NCBI GenBank assembly: GCA_031280615.1
Contig: JAITGO010000023.1
Location: forward strand, 124,001-188,000
Source: Desulfobulbus sp.
Lineage (GTDB): Bacteria; Desulfobacterota; Desulfobulbia; Desulfobulbales; Desulfobulbaceae
Reading direction: 5' to 3'
DNA length: 64,000 nt
The notes under the pieces are model-generated. The model made no database searches, was not told the DNA's origin, and saw only the letters and a program-made list of their open reading frames with translations. Made by a program: the position numbers and the translations under genes. Shown here one piece after another: positions 41,434-51,577 of the stretch; the stretch's first letter is position 1, and each line of letters begins with the position of its first letter.

Positions 41434-42399
41434 TCAATCCTTTTCGCTGCAGTTGAGGGGAGTATCCGGGGCTTTGTTGCCGAGATAATGCTCGGCTGAG
41501 AGTTCGGCGACCGCGCCTTCGCCGGCGGCATTGATGATCTGCCGGGATCGTTTGCTGCGGATGTCGCCCGCGGCAAAGACGCCGGGGACGGAGGTGGCCA
41601 TTTCTTCATCGGTGACGACGAAGCCGCCTTCATCGGTCTGCAGGGGATTGGCGCGCAGGAGCTCGTTGTTGGGGGCGATGCCGATCAGCACGAACAGGCC
41701 GGTGACCTTGATGACCGATTCGTCGCCGCGGTGGTGCCTGAGCAGCAGGCTGTCGACACCGGTCTTGTCTCCCCGGACTTCGAGGACCTTGGTGTTCCAG
41801 ATAAAATCGATCTTCTGGTTGCAGAAGGCCTTTTCCTGCAGGATTTTGGTGGCGCGCAGTTCTCCCCGTCGGTGGATGACGGTGACTTTCGAGGCAAATT
41901 TGGTCAGGTGCAGGGCATCCTGGATGGCGGTGTTGCCGCCACCGACCACGGCGATTTCCTGGTTGCGGTAAAAAGGGCCGTCGCAGGTGGCGCAGTAGGA
42001 AACACCCCGGCCGGTGAATTCGTATTCGCCGGGAATGTCCAGTTTACGCGGTCTGGCGCCGGTGCAGAGAATGATGGTGGAGGCGGTGAGCACTTCGCCG
42101 TCTTCCAAGGTGACCGATTTGATTTCACCGGCCAGGTCCAGGGAAGCGATGGTGGCGTATTTTTTTTCCAGGCCAAAGCGGTCGGCATGGGCGGTCATCT
42201 TATCCACCAGGTCGAATCCCGACAATCCATCGATGAAACCGGGATAATTGTCGACCCAGTCCGTGACCAGAACCTGGCCACCGGTGGCTCCCTTTTCGAC
42301 GAGCAGCACCTTGAGGCGGCCGCGGGCGGCATAGAGGCCGGCCGTCAAACCCGCCGGTCCGCCGCCAACGATGATCAGTTGATACTGTGCCTGCTGCAT
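41434..42399 (-). CDS. trxB: thioredoxin reductase
   Basis: This 321-residue flavoenzyme reduces thioredoxin with NADPH. The FAD motif is 'IIVGGGPAGLTAGLYAARG', the redox-active disulfide is CATC in 'GVSYCATCDGPFYRN', and the NADPH motif 'VAVVGGGNTAIQDALHL' follows. The C-terminal 'PGVFAAGDIRSKRSRQIINAAGEGAVA' is the second FAD-binding segment. Length is typical (about 310-320). The ATG at 42399 is preferred over the upstream 42444 start, which would add a short unrelated extension. trxA lies 70 bases upstream on the same strand. Confidence 0.96.
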   Translation of the reverse strand: MQQAQYQLIIVGGGPAGLTAGLYAARGRLKVLLVEKGATGGQVLVTDWVDNYPGFIDGLSGFDLVDKMTAHADRFGLEKKYATIASLDLAGEIKSVTLEDGEVLTASTIILCTGARPRKLDIPGEYEFTGRGVSYCATCDGPFYRNQEIAVVGGGNTAIQDALHLTKFASKVTVIHRRGELRATKILQEKAFCNQKIDFIWNTKVLEVRGDKTGVDSLLLRHHRGDESVIKVTGLFVLIGIAPNNELLRANPLQTDEGGFVVTDEEMATSVPGVFAAGDIRSKRSRQIINAAGEGAVAELSAEHYLGNKAPDTPLNCSEKD

Positions 42400-42469
42400 G
42401 GGAGATACCGCCAAAAAGAAGGCACGGTTTTTCGCGCAATGCAAAAAACCGTGCCGGAACGATGAGGAA

Positions 42470-42799
42470 TCAAAGGGCTTTCTTGATCAGATCCTGGAGT
42501 TGCGACTTGCCTACCGCGCCGGTGATCTGGTCGACCACTTCGCCGCCCTTGAAAAGAATGAGCGTGGGGATGGCCCGGATGCCGAATCGGCCGGGGGTGG
42601 CAGGATTGTCATCCACGTTCATCTTGGCGACGACGACCTTGCCGTCGAATTCCGCCGCCAACTCGTCGATCACCGGGCCGATGGCCTTGCACGGGCCGCA
42701 CCAGGGCGCCCAGAAATCGACAAGGCAGGGGAGCGCATTCCCGATGACACTATTGTCAAATTCACTATCAGAAATATGGACGACTTTATCGCTTGCCAT
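42470..42799 (-). CDS. trxA: thioredoxin
   Basis: This 109-residue protein is a cytoplasmic dithiol oxidoreductase. The active site is 'DFWAPWCGPCKAIGPVIDEL', and 'VVAKMNVDDNPATPGRFGIRAIPTLILFKGGE' carries the conserved cis-Pro. The N-terminal 'VVHISDSEFDNSVIG' is the standard first strand and helix. An AGGAG site (in AAAAGGAGAAAAACG) precedes the ATG. It shares orientation with trxB and bamD and may be read through into trxB across 70 bases. Confidence 0.97.
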   Translation of the reverse strand: MASDKVVHISDSEFDNSVIGNALPCLVDFWAPWCGPCKAIGPVIDELAAEFDGKVVVAKMNVDDNPATPGRFGIRAIPTLILFKGGEVVDQITGAVGKSQLQDLIKKAL

Positions 42800-42974
42800 C
42801 GTTTTTCTCCTTTTGAGCAGCCGTTGGAAGGGCTTAGATAAAAAGTAATAAATTTTCGATGGTTATCTAATCAAAAGCTACAGTAGCGGGCATAATACCT
42901 TGCGGACCCCATGGTGACAAGAGAAAATTGATCCCGTCGGGCCGCTGGCGCCCGACACTCCGGTCGTTTTCGTT

Positions 42975-43004
42975 TTGACAGGGGAAAAAAAGCCATGCTA
43001 TAAA
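42975..43004 (+). promoter_or_regulatory. hemL promoter
   Basis: A consensus TTGACA (42975-42980) and TATAAA (42999-43004) are 18 bases apart, 53 bases before the hemL ATG. The spacer is slightly longer than ideal. Confidence 0.7.
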
Positions 43005-43057
43005 GGACAGCCGAACCGCTGGCGCAACTGTCCATATTATTTAACCGTGAGATTGCG

Positions 43058-44347
<1,290 letters not shown>

Positions 44348-44429
44348 TTAAAAAATTATTGCGTTTGCCGAAGGTGCGTGCTACCAGTAGCTGCTGTCAC
44401 GCCCCGGCCGAGGGAGGCTCAGAATTGCG

Positions 44430-44657
44430 ATGGCGGATGACCGCAGTGAAATGTTCAGGCAGTTGGCGGTCTACAGCCAGGCAGGCATGAGCTTTGTCTT
44501 TTCCATCCTGATCGGATTTGGCATGGGCTGGGCGCTTGACAATAAAGTGTTTGACGGAAAAACAGCGCCGTATCTGACTTTTATTTTTTTGGGATTCGGT
44601 ATTGCGGCCGGATTCAAAGGTCTTTGGGAATTGACCAGGAAAATAAAAGATGCATGA
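44430..44657 (+). CDS. atpZ: AtpZ, F1F0-ATPase accessory membrane protein
   Basis: This 75-residue protein has two membrane helices (residues about 18-38 and 47-66) and the AtpZ pattern 'QAGMSFVFSILIGFGMGWALDNK' with 'YLTFIFLGFGIAAGFKGLWEL'. AtpZ/AtpI-type proteins help assemble the c-ring or supply magnesium. The last codons overlap the next gene by eight bases. Together with atpI, atpB and atpE it forms an F0-only operon. Confidence 0.87.
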   Translation: MADDRSEMFRQLAVYSQAGMSFVFSILIGFGMGWALDNKVFDGKTAPYLTFIFLGFGIAAGFKGLWELTRKIKDA

Positions 44658-45096
44658 ACTGGGAAAGGGCTCGAGCCCGAACCTTGACCAGATAAGCGAC
44701 TCGATGATCGTCCGCAAGGTGACGGTCGGCAGCATGGTGTTGCTGGCTGCGCTGGTGGCGGGCGGTTACATGCTACAAGGATGGATTTTTGCCCGTTCCC
44801 TGTTGATTGGCGGTTTGTTGGTCAACGGGAGTTTCTGGCTGATGCAGAAGGATACGCGCCGATTGCTGCGGCGGATTGGCGAAATCGGCGGCGAAGCCGT
44901 GATCGCCAGTGAGAAGACCCGTTTTTTTCTCAGATCCTTCGGCCGGTTGATTGTGGTGGGATTATTGTTATTTGCGCTGGCCTCGCGGATATCGATCGAT
45001 GCGGTCGGGCTTGTCGTGGGGTTTGCAACGGTGATGGTCAGTGTGGTGATTATCGGCTTGAGCGCAGGACGCCGCTGGTCGCCGGATAAAGTGTGA
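44650..45096 (+). CDS. atpI: AtpI, ATP synthase subunit I
   Basis: This 148-residue protein has four predicted membrane helices, the last two near residues 95-115 and 118-138, and a charged middle loop with 'LMQKDTRRLLRRI'. It is in the AtpI (ATP synthase I) family in composition and position, between AtpZ and subunit a. The family is thought to assist c-ring assembly. It overlaps AtpZ and lies 13 bases before atpB. Confidence 0.8.
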   Translation: MHELGKGSSPNLDQISDSMIVRKVTVGSMVLLAALVAGGYMLQGWIFARSLLIGGLLVNGSFWLMQKDTRRLLRRIGEIGGEAVIASEKTRFFLRSFGRLIVVGLLLFALASRISIDAVGLVVGFATVMVSVVIIGLSAGRRWSPDKV

Positions 45097-45109
45097 GGAG
45101 AGACAGGCT

Positions 45110-45832
45110 ATGGAACATCCGATATTATTCATTTCGTTGATTCTTCAGGCATTGGGATTGCCGGTCCCCCATACTCCGGTCGGCGCGACCATGCTTGAAA
45201 AGATATGCGAGCCCTACATGACCTATACCTGGATGGTCATGGCCTTTCTCATCATCGTGCCCAAGCTGACCATGGGAAAACTGGAGATGGTACCGGGAAG
45301 CGGCCAGAATTTCTGGGAAGTGATGGTCGGCGGCCTGATGGATTTCTGCGCCGAAAACCTGGGGGAGAAGGGCGCAAAAATGCTGTTCCCGATGATGGCC
45401 ACCTTTTTCTTCTATATCCTCATGGCCAACATGATCGGACTTATTCCCGGATTCATGTCGCCGACCTCCAGCCTCAACATTACCCTGGCCATGACCCTCA
45501 TCGTCTGGGTGACGCATCATGTGCTCGGCTTCAAATACCACGGACTTCATTATTACAAACATTTCATGGGGCCGAACAAGTGGTTGGCGCCTTTCATGTT
45601 CCTGCTGGAGATCATCAGCAACTTCGCGAGGCTGATCTCGCTCTCCATGCGTCTTTTCGGCAACATTCTCGCCAAAGAAGTTTTGCTTGGCGTGCTCTTC
45701 ATGCTGGCCGGCGCTTTCTTCGCGCCGTTGCCCATCCTCTGCCTGGGTGTCTTGGTGTCGGTGATCCAGGCGGTGGTTTTTGTCCTGCTCTCCCTGCTCT
45801 ATTGTGCGGGAGCGATGGAGCATGCCCATTAA
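45110..45832 (+). CDS. atpB: ATP synthase F0 subunit a
   Basis: This 240-residue membrane protein forms the half-channels that carry ions to the c-ring. The essential Arg is in 'LISLSMRLFGNILAKEVLLG', a clear family signature. Other conserved parts are 'PMMATFFFYILMANMIGLIPGF' and the C-terminal 'LGVLVSVIQAVVFVLLSLLYCAGAM'. Length matches deltaproteobacterial subunit a. GAGGAG-like sequence precedes ATG 45110. Confidence 0.96.
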   Translation: MEHPILFISLILQALGLPVPHTPVGATMLEKICEPYMTYTWMVMAFLIIVPKLTMGKLEMVPGSGQNFWEVMVGGLMDFCAENLGEKGAKMLFPMMATFFFYILMANMIGLIPGFMSPTSSLNITLAMTLIVWVTHHVLGFKYHGLHYYKHFMGPNKWLAPFMFLLEIISNFARLISLSMRLFGNILAKEVLLGVLFMLAGAFFAPLPILCLGVLVSVIQAVVFVLLSLLYCAGAMEHAH

Positions 45833-45905
45833 CAAGTTTTGACAGTTCCGTTCAACGGAGAAGAAGGCCAACTTTTATATAACTTCAGTACGGAGGAACA
45901 CAACA

Positions 45906-46166
45906 ATGGACAAACTTAGTCTTGCTCTGATTTGTATCGGCGCGGCACTCAGCATCGGCCTCGCAGGTTTTGGTGCTGGTATCGGTATGGGTAACGGTCT
46001 GCGTGGCGCTTGCGACGGCGTTGCCCGCAATCCGGAAGCAAAGGGCGCAATCACCACCACCATGATTCTTGGTATGGCCCTGTGCGAGTCCATCGCCATT
46101 TATGGTTTGGTTATCGCATTCATCCTGCTGTATGCCAACCCCTTCAAGGCTGCGCTCGGTCTGTAA
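45906..46166 (+). CDS. atpE: ATP synthase F0 subunit c
   Basis: This 86-residue hairpin protein builds the rotor ring. The ion-carrying Glu is in 'MALCESIAIYGLVIA', and the loop is 'ARNPEAKGAI'. Sodium-type rings carry Gln in the first helix and Ser-Thr after the Glu; here the Gln position is Met and only Ser follows the Glu, which favours protons. The CE pair beside the active Glu is uncommon. A 73-base gap separates it from atpB and a strong terminator follows, so F1 and subunit b genes are not part of this operon. Confidence 0.96.
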   Translation: MDKLSLALICIGAALSIGLAGFGAGIGMGNGLRGACDGVARNPEAKGAITTTMILGMALCESIAIYGLVIAFILLYANPFKAALGL

Positions 46167-46200
46167 TTTCCGCCGAACGATAAACGGGAATTTCCCGATC

Positions 46201-46231
46201 AAGGGCTGCGGTGTTGCCGCAGCCCTTTTTT
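46201..46231 (+). terminator. rho-independent terminator after atpE
   Basis: A perfect nine-base-pair GC stem (46203-46211 with 46217-46225), extended by two A-T pairs, closes the loop TGTTG and is followed by a T-run to 46231. It ends the F0 operon 20 bases before the nucleoside phosphorylase start. Confidence 0.88.
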
Positions 46232-46250
46232 ATTGCTACCTTGTTGTGCC

Positions 46251-46988
46251 ATGTCCGACTGCATCGTCAACCCTACCAGGAGCCCGAAAGATCCGCAACT
46301 GCCTCCGATCGGCATCTTGGCGGTCAACCCCGCCGACAGCGCCTGTTTTACCTCGCTTGCCCGCCGCCATGGCCTGGCGGGGCATGCCCTTTTTCACGCG
46401 CAGTTGTTGGCCAACGACTCGTTTTTTCTTGCCGGGCCGGCGGTCGGGGCGCCCATGGCCGCCATCTGCCTGGAAAAATTGATTGTTTTGGGCGCGCGCC
46501 GGATTCTTGTTTACGGCTGGTGCGGATCGCTGCACCCGACTCTGGCTGCCGGTGAGCTGTTCATCCCCACCGGCGGGATCAGCGAGGAGGGGACCAGCGG
46601 GCACTATCAGGCACCGGCTGCAAGCAACGGCAATTCCCTGCAGGCCGCGCTCGTCGACGCGGTTGCGGTTTCAACACCGGACGGTTCCTGCGGGTTCAAG
46701 CTGGCCAAGCAAGGGCTGATTTGGACCACCGATGCGCTGTATCGGGAAACCAGGGAGAAGGTTGCTCGCTACGGCGCCCAGGGCGTCATGGCGGTTGACA
46801 TGGAGTATACCGCCCTGCGTTCGGTGGCCGCCTTTCGCCAGGTCGATCTGGCTGCGGCGATGCTGGTTTCCGATGAGTTGTATCATCGCGTCTGGTCGCC
46901 TCGGATGCACCTCAAACGCTTTCGCAGGCAATCCCGACACCTACTCGAATATCTCTGTTCTCTCATCCAATGTGGCAAGATCGCATGA
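46251..46988 (+). CDS. nucleoside phosphorylase family protein
   Basis: This 245-residue protein belongs to the PNP/UDP phosphorylase superfamily. Recognisable parts are 'LAGPAVGAPMAAICLEKLIVLGARRILVYGWCGSL', 'GLIWTTDALYRET' and 'VMAVDMEYTALRSVAAFR', the last holding the Glu-Met that binds the nucleoside. It would cleave purine or pyrimidine nucleosides with phosphate, but the base preference is not evident. ATG 46251 is preferred over a TTG at 46233, which overlaps the terminator. Its stop overlaps the rimO ATG. Confidence 0.85.
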   Translation: MSDCIVNPTRSPKDPQLPPIGILAVNPADSACFTSLARRHGLAGHALFHAQLLANDSFFLAGPAVGAPMAAICLEKLIVLGARRILVYGWCGSLHPTLAAGELFIPTGGISEEGTSGHYQAPAASNGNSLQAALVDAVAVSTPDGSCGFKLAKQGLIWTTDALYRETREKVARYGAQGVMAVDMEYTALRSVAAFRQVDLAAAMLVSDELYHRVWSPRMHLKRFRRQSRHLLEYLCSLIQCGKIA

Positions 46989-48331
46989 AAACGCTGTACA
47001 TGGTCAGCTTGGGCTGCCCCAAAAACCTGGTCGATTCCGAGGTGATGCTCGCCGATTTCGAGCAAGCCGGCTATGCCGTGGTGCAGGAGGCGGGGCAGGC
47101 CTCGGTCATCCTGGTCAACACCTGCGGCTTCATCCGCCCTGCGGTGGAAGAGGCCATCGACGCCATTCTCGAATTGGCGACCTGCAAGGAACACAATCCG
47201 ACCCAACGCTTGGTGGTTACCGGCTGCATGGTACAGCGGTACGGCGCGGAGCTCGTCGCCGAACTGCCCGAGGTCGACCTCTTTGTCGGCCTCGACGATT
47301 TTCCGCGCATCAGCGCATTGGTCGACCGCCTTGGCGTCGAGCCACAAATCATCACCCGGCCAGGCCTTGCCACCTATTTGATGGACCACCGGGTATCGCG
47401 GCGGATTGCCACCCCGCCGTTCAGATCCTATCTGAAAATAACCGAAGGTTGCGACAACCGGTGCGCCTACTGCATGATCCCCTCGATCCGGGGGCGGTTG
47501 CGAAGCCGGACCGTTGCCGACTTGGTTGCCGAGGCCACCCGCCTTGAGCAATCCGGTGTGCGCGAGCTTTCCTTGATCGCCCAGGATCTGACCGCCTACG
47601 GCCGCGATTTCGACAAGCCGGAGAACCTGACCGGCCTGCTCCGGCAATTGCTGGAAAAAACGAGCATTCCCTGGCTGCGTCTGCTTTACCTCTATCCGGC
47701 TAGCGTCTCCGACGAACTCCTGGATTTGATGGCACAGCAACCGCGCCTGCTTCCCTATCTCGACATCCCCTTCCAGCATGTCAGTGACCGCGTGCTGACG
47801 GCGATGAACCGCCACTACCGCCATGCGACACTGGACGATTTGGTTCGCAGGATCAGAACCCTCGTTCCAGCGTGCGCCATCCGCACCACCATGCTTGTCG
47901 GCTTTCCGGGCGAAACCGACGAGGATGTGGCGGAGTTGATCGATTCGCTCCATGCCTGGCAACTCGATCATGTCGGGGTCTTCCAGTACCAGGAGGAAGA
48001 CGGTAGTCCGGCGGCGCAGTTGCCGAACAAGGTGGCGGATGAAGAAAAAGAATCCCGTTATCAGCGGGTGATGGCGGCACAGGCCCTTATCAGCGAACGC
48101 CGGCAACGGCGGTATGTCGGGCGGCTCGAACCGGTGCTGGTCGAAGGGGTCAGCGAAGAGAGCGATTTGCTCTTGGAAGGCAGGAGTAGATTTCAGGCAC
48201 CTGAAATCGATGGATGCATCTATATTACTTCAGGGAACGTCAACCCCGGTGATATCGTCATGGTCCGTATCACCGAGGCGCATACCTACGATTTGGTCGG
48301 CGAGGTCGTCGACGCTCAGGAAAATGGATGA
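46985..48331 (+). CDS. rimO: ribosomal protein S12 methylthiotransferase RimO
   Basis: This 448-residue radical SAM enzyme adds a methylthio group to an aspartate of ribosomal protein S12. The N-terminal domain carries three cluster cysteines in 'VSLGCPKNLVDSEVM', 'VNTCGFI' and 'VTGCMVQRY'. The radical SAM motif is 'EGCDNRCAYCMIPSIRG', then 'ELSLIAQDLTAYGRD'. A C-terminal TRAM domain contains 'YVGRLEPVLVEG'. The length is standard. ATG 46985 overlaps the preceding stop; an upstream ATG at 46970 adds only five residues. Confidence 0.95.
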   Translation: MKTLYMVSLGCPKNLVDSEVMLADFEQAGYAVVQEAGQASVILVNTCGFIRPAVEEAIDAILELATCKEHNPTQRLVVTGCMVQRYGAELVAELPEVDLFVGLDDFPRISALVDRLGVEPQIITRPGLATYLMDHRVSRRIATPPFRSYLKITEGCDNRCAYCMIPSIRGRLRSRTVADLVAEATRLEQSGVRELSLIAQDLTAYGRDFDKPENLTGLLRQLLEKTSIPWLRLLYLYPASVSDELLDLMAQQPRLLPYLDIPFQHVSDRVLTAMNRHYRHATLDDLVRRIRTLVPACAIRTTMLVGFPGETDEDVAELIDSLHAWQLDHVGVFQYQEEDGSPAAQLPNKVADEEKESRYQRVMAAQALISERRQRRYVGRLEPVLVEGVSEESDLLLEGRSRFQAPEIDGCIYITSGNVNPGDIVMVRITEAHTYDLVGEVVDAQENG

Positions 48332-48347
48332 GCGAAAACGGGCAGCG

Positions 48348-48632
48348 TTACTTGATGTGCCTGTTGACCTGTTCCCGCAGATCCTTGCCGACCTTGAAGA
48401 AGGGAAGCTTTTTGGGCCTCACTTTGATCTTTTCTCCGGTTTTGGGATTGCGGCCGGTATAGGAAGAATATTCCTTGACGACAAAGCTGCCAAATCCTCG
48501 AATCTCTATCGATTCGCCCCGTGCAAGGGCGTCGCTCATGGTTTCGATGATGGTGTTGGTGATCGAGGCGGCCTCGCGAATGGGAAGGTTCATCGCTTCG
48601 GCTAGAGCTTCAATCAATTCCGATTTATTCAT
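48348..48632 (-). CDS. ihfB: integration host factor / HU-family DNA-binding protein
   Basis: This 94-residue protein bends DNA and organises the nucleoid. Features are 'MNKSELIEALAEAMNLPI', 'SIEIRGFGSFVVKEYSSY', the beta-arm 'GRNPKTGEKIKVRPKKLPFFKVGK' with its intercalating Pro, and a short C-terminal helix. The pattern favours IHF-beta over HU, but the distinction is not certain. The frame extends upstream to 48671, yet ATG 48632 with a purine-rich site is standard. It converges with rimO, whose stop lies 16 bases away. Confidence 0.88.
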   Translation of the reverse strand: MNKSELIEALAEAMNLPIREAASITNTIIETMSDALARGESIEIRGFGSFVVKEYSSYTGRNPKTGEKIKVRPKKLPFFKVGKDLREQVNRHIK

Positions 48633-48761
48633 TCCGTTCTTTCCCCCAGTGTCCTCTTTGCAAGATATCACAATGCTTGTTGTCCCATTCGAAGTCGGCC
48701 GTTGCTGCCTCCGCTGGCATAATAAGAATTGATTCCAGGATGTTGTTGAAAATTTAATCAG

Positions 48762-49496
48762 TTATGTTTTTGATTGTAAAGGGAATTTTGTATGAAAAAT
48801 TTTTTTTAAATCATCCGGCGACAGGATTCTGAATTTTCCAAGGGGAAGAGGCCCCAGACACAGCTGACCGTATGCCGTTCTTTTCAAGTGCACAACCCGA
48901 TGGTCGATCGCTTGAAACATCTTGCGCACCTGCCGTTTTTTGCCCTCGTGGATAACGATTTCGATCAAGCTTGCGCCTGAACGACGTTGCAGGACTCTCA
49001 CCCAGGCAGGCCGCGTTTTGATGCCGTCGATCACGATCCCTTGCTCGAGAAGAGCGAGTTTTTCTCTCGAAGGAAACCCTGCAACCAGCGCCTCGTAGGT
49101 CTTGTTGACCTCGAAGCGGGGGTGGAGAATGCGGTTGGCCAGTTCGCCGTCGTTGGTCATGAGCAAGGCCCCCTCCGTGTCCAGATCCAACCTGCCGACC
49201 GGAAAGAGCCGTTCCGCGATCCCGGTGAGGAGATCCGAGACCATGGGCCTGCCCTGAGGGTCGGCGAGGGTGGTGACATAACCCGCCGGCTTGTTGAGCA
49301 GCACGTATATTTTTTCTTCAAAGTCGATGGGCTTGCCATCGCAAGTGATCCGGTCGCGGGCGGGATCGGCCTTGCACCCCATTTCCACCACCACCTGGTC
49401 GTTGATCCGGATCCTGCCGGCACGGATCAATTGTTCGGCTTGCCGCCTCGAGGCAATGCCGGCCTTGGCGAGAATTTTCTGCAACCGCTCTTCCAT
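48762..49496 (-). CDS. rluB: 23S rRNA pseudouridine synthase (RluB/RsuA family)
   Basis: This 244-residue protein has an S4 RNA-binding domain (residues 1-60, 'LQKILAKAGIASRRQAEQLI') and an RsuA-type catalytic domain with 'VLLNKPAGYVTT', the catalytic Asp in 'FPVGRLDLDTEGALL' and 'IEIVIHEGKKRQVRKMFQAI'. It would convert one uridine in 23S rRNA to pseudouridine. RluB, RluE and RluF cannot be separated by eye, but the S4 domain and length favour RluB. ATG 49496 is preferred over the 49607 start, which lies within the neighbouring gene. Confidence 0.88.
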   Translation of the reverse strand: MEERLQKILAKAGIASRRQAEQLIRAGRIRINDQVVVEMGCKADPARDRITCDGKPIDFEEKIYVLLNKPAGYVTTLADPQGRPMVSDLLTGIAERLFPVGRLDLDTEGALLMTNDGELANRILHPRFEVNKTYEALVAGFPSREKLALLEQGIVIDGIKTRPAWVRVLQRRSGASLIEIVIHEGKKRQVRKMFQAIDHRVVHLKRTAYGQLCLGPLPLGKFRILSPDDLKKIFHTKFPLQSKT

Positions 49497-49533
49497 GATG
49501 GCGATAGATAAAGATCGTCCGTCCGGTGTGTGT

Positions 49534-51306
49534 TCAGCGGTACCCGGCAGGCAGCAGGGCGGCGATTTTTTCGTCCACCAATTGCCTGGTGGCCGGGTCG
49601 ACCTCAAGTACCTCCGTGTACCACGGCTTCATGCGGCAGTCGAACACGATAGGCGGCTGCAGCCCCACATGAAAGCGGTGCACGCTCTGGGCCCGCCCAT
49701 GGATGTCTGCGGCCGGCTCGAAGCGAGTGAAGAACGTCCAGAGAAATTCCTGTAACGAGCAGGTGGCCCCGGCAACGGAATCCACCAGCAGAATGACCGG
49801 CCAACCGGCCACCCCGGGAAAGGCGGCCAGTTCAGCCGCTAGCTCCGGGGCGGATTCGTAGGGCACGCCTTGGACTACCAGGGTGCCGGGCAGATAGGCT
49901 TTGGGCTGGCTGCAACGTTGCGGAAGCGAACCTGAAAATTCAGTCGGCAATTCCCGGCATTTTTCCTGCCCCAGGCCGAGCATCATGGCCTTGGAGCCTT
50001 TATTCACCGATGGCCCGGTGTAGTCGAGGGTGTCCTGCGAGACGTTGGCGAACACAAAAAGATCGCGCTCCCAATGAATCCGTTCGAGGATATGCTGCCA
50101 AAGACGGGGGAAATCGGCTACGTCGATGCTGCCGTCGGTCACCAACAGGAACTTGGTCAACGAAAGCTGCCCCTCGCCGAGAATGCGCAGGCCAGCGGCA
50201 AATGCCTCGCGGGGATAGCGATCGGCCACTCGGGCCGCGGCAAGACAGTGAAATCCGGTCTCGCCAAAGGTCTTCAGCTGCACAACCCCCTTCATCACCA
50301 AAGGGAAGAGGGGCGAGAGCAAATCCTGAAGAAAATCGCCGATAAAGAAATCTTCCTGTTTGGGGCGGCCGACCACCGTGGCCGGATAGATCGCATCCTT
50401 CCGGTGGTAGAGATGCGTGGTCTGGAACACCGGGTAATCGTGCTGCAGCGAATTGTAGCCGTAATGGTCGCCAAACGGGCCTTCCGGCCGGCGCAGGTAG
50501 GGAGGGACATGGCCCTTGATCGCGAATTCCGCCTCGGCAACCAGGGGATATCCGCCATTGGGGTCGGCCACCATTCGCAATTTTTCCCCCTGCAACAGAG
50601 AGGCGAGCATCAACTCCGGGATATTCTCGGGCAGCGGGGCAATAGCGGCAAGCATCAGCGCCGGTGGCCCGCCGATGTACAGGGTCAAAGGGAGGGCTCG
50701 TTTTTTTTGTTCCGCGGCAAAATAATGGAACCCACCTCCCTTGTGGATCTGCCAATGGATGCCGGTCGTGGTGTCGTCGTATCGCTGGATACGGTACATG
50801 CCGAGGTTGTGTCCCAGGCCGTCGGGATGTTCGGTGTAGACCAGGGGCAGGGTGACGAAGGGACCGCCGTCCGAATGCCAGGATGTGAGCATCGGCAGTT
50901 CGGTGAGCCGAGCGGGCTGCTGCCGGCATTCCAGGATCGGGCCGGTTTTGACCCGTTTGAGTCCAACCCGCAGCCCTTGGGTCAGCAAACCGCGGGCTTC
51001 CCACAGAGTGGCGCAGGTGGGGGGCAACGAATGCTCCGCTAACCGAACCAAGTCGCGAACAAAGTCCAAGGGCCGGCGGCCAAAGGCCAGCTCCAGCCGC
51101 AGGGGCGTGCCGAACAGGTTGGTGACCACCGGAAATTTTGAATTCTTGACTCGGGTGAAAAGGAGCGCCGGCCCCCCCTTGGCGATGACTCGCCGGTGAA
51201 TCTCGGCAATTTCAAGGTAGGGATCGACCGGAGTGTCGATGGTGAGCAGTTGGTCGTTGGCTCGCAACAGCTCAAGAAATTGGCGCAGATTGGTCAAGGC
51301 GGTCAT
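49534..51306 (-). CDS. UbiD-family decarboxylase, probable menaquinone pathway type
   Basis: This 590-residue protein is a prenylated-FMN-dependent decarboxylase. 'RGLLTQGL..LKRVK', 'GPFVTLPLVYTEHPDGLGHNLGMYRIQRYD' and 'PEGPFGDHYGYNS' form the cofactor and metal sites, and 'LRILGEGQLSLTKFLLVTD' is typical of the long MqnL-like branch. Sulfate reducers make menaquinone, and the futalosine route uses such an enzyme. The partner prenyltransferase UbiX is not in the window. Identification as UbiD family is strong; assignment to menaquinone synthesis is inferred from subgroup features and physiology. Confidence 0.85.
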   Translation of the reverse strand: MTALTNLRQFLELLRANDQLLTIDTPVDPYLEIAEIHRRVIAKGGPALLFTRVKNSKFPVVTNLFGTPLRLELAFGRRPLDFVRDLVRLAEHSLPPTCATLWEARGLLTQGLRVGLKRVKTGPILECRQQPARLTELPMLTSWHSDGGPFVTLPLVYTEHPDGLGHNLGMYRIQRYDDTTTGIHWQIHKGGGFHYFAAEQKKRALPLTLYIGGPPALMLAAIAPLPENIPELMLASLLQGEKLRMVADPNGGYPLVAEAEFAIKGHVPPYLRRPEGPFGDHYGYNSLQHDYPVFQTTHLYHRKDAIYPATVVGRPKQEDFFIGDFLQDLLSPLFPLVMKGVVQLKTFGETGFHCLAAARVADRYPREAFAAGLRILGEGQLSLTKFLLVTDGSIDVADFPRLWQHILERIHWERDLFVFANVSQDTLDYTGPSVNKGSKAMMLGLGQEKCRELPTEFSGSLPQRCSQPKAYLPGTLVVQGVPYESAPELAAELAAFPGVAGWPVILLVDSVAGATCSLQEFLWTFFTRFEPAADIHGRAQSVHRFHVGLQPPIVFDCRMKPWYTEVLEVDPATRQLVDEKIAALLPAGYR

Positions 51307-51341
51307 GGGGAAACTGTGGCGGTTGGGGCCGTGTGAGCCGT

Positions 51342-51557
51342 TTAATGATGGTGGTGTTCCTCGCCGAGGAAAAGGCGATGGTATTCGTCGCCGCTCAGGT
51401 GATTGCGCATGACTTGCGTCAACAGGTCGACCACTTGGTGGATCTCCTCCTCGCTCATCCGGGGAACGAGTTCACGGGTGAGGCGGTCGGCGCTGAACAG
51501 GCGGAGAAAGGCCATCAGGGATTGCTCGTCCGTGGTGCGATTGAGTCCGAAAAGCAT
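51342..51557 (-). CDS. small hypothetical protein with histidine tail
   Basis: This 71-residue protein starts MLFGLNRTTDEQSLMAFLRL and ends in four histidines after 'LFLGEEHHHH'. The body is helical: 'SADRLTRELVPRMSEEEIHQVVDLLTQVM'. A GGAG site lies six bases before ATG 51557. A GTG at 51599 would add 14 residues but overlaps the yjbQ stop. The His tail could bind nickel, cobalt or iron. I do not recognise the family. Confidence 0.5.
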   Translation of the reverse strand: MLFGLNRTTDEQSLMAFLRLFSADRLTRELVPRMSEEEIHQVVDLLTQVMRNHLSGDEYHRLFLGEEHHHH

Positions 51558-51577
51558 GGAGGCTCCAACGGTGGAAA

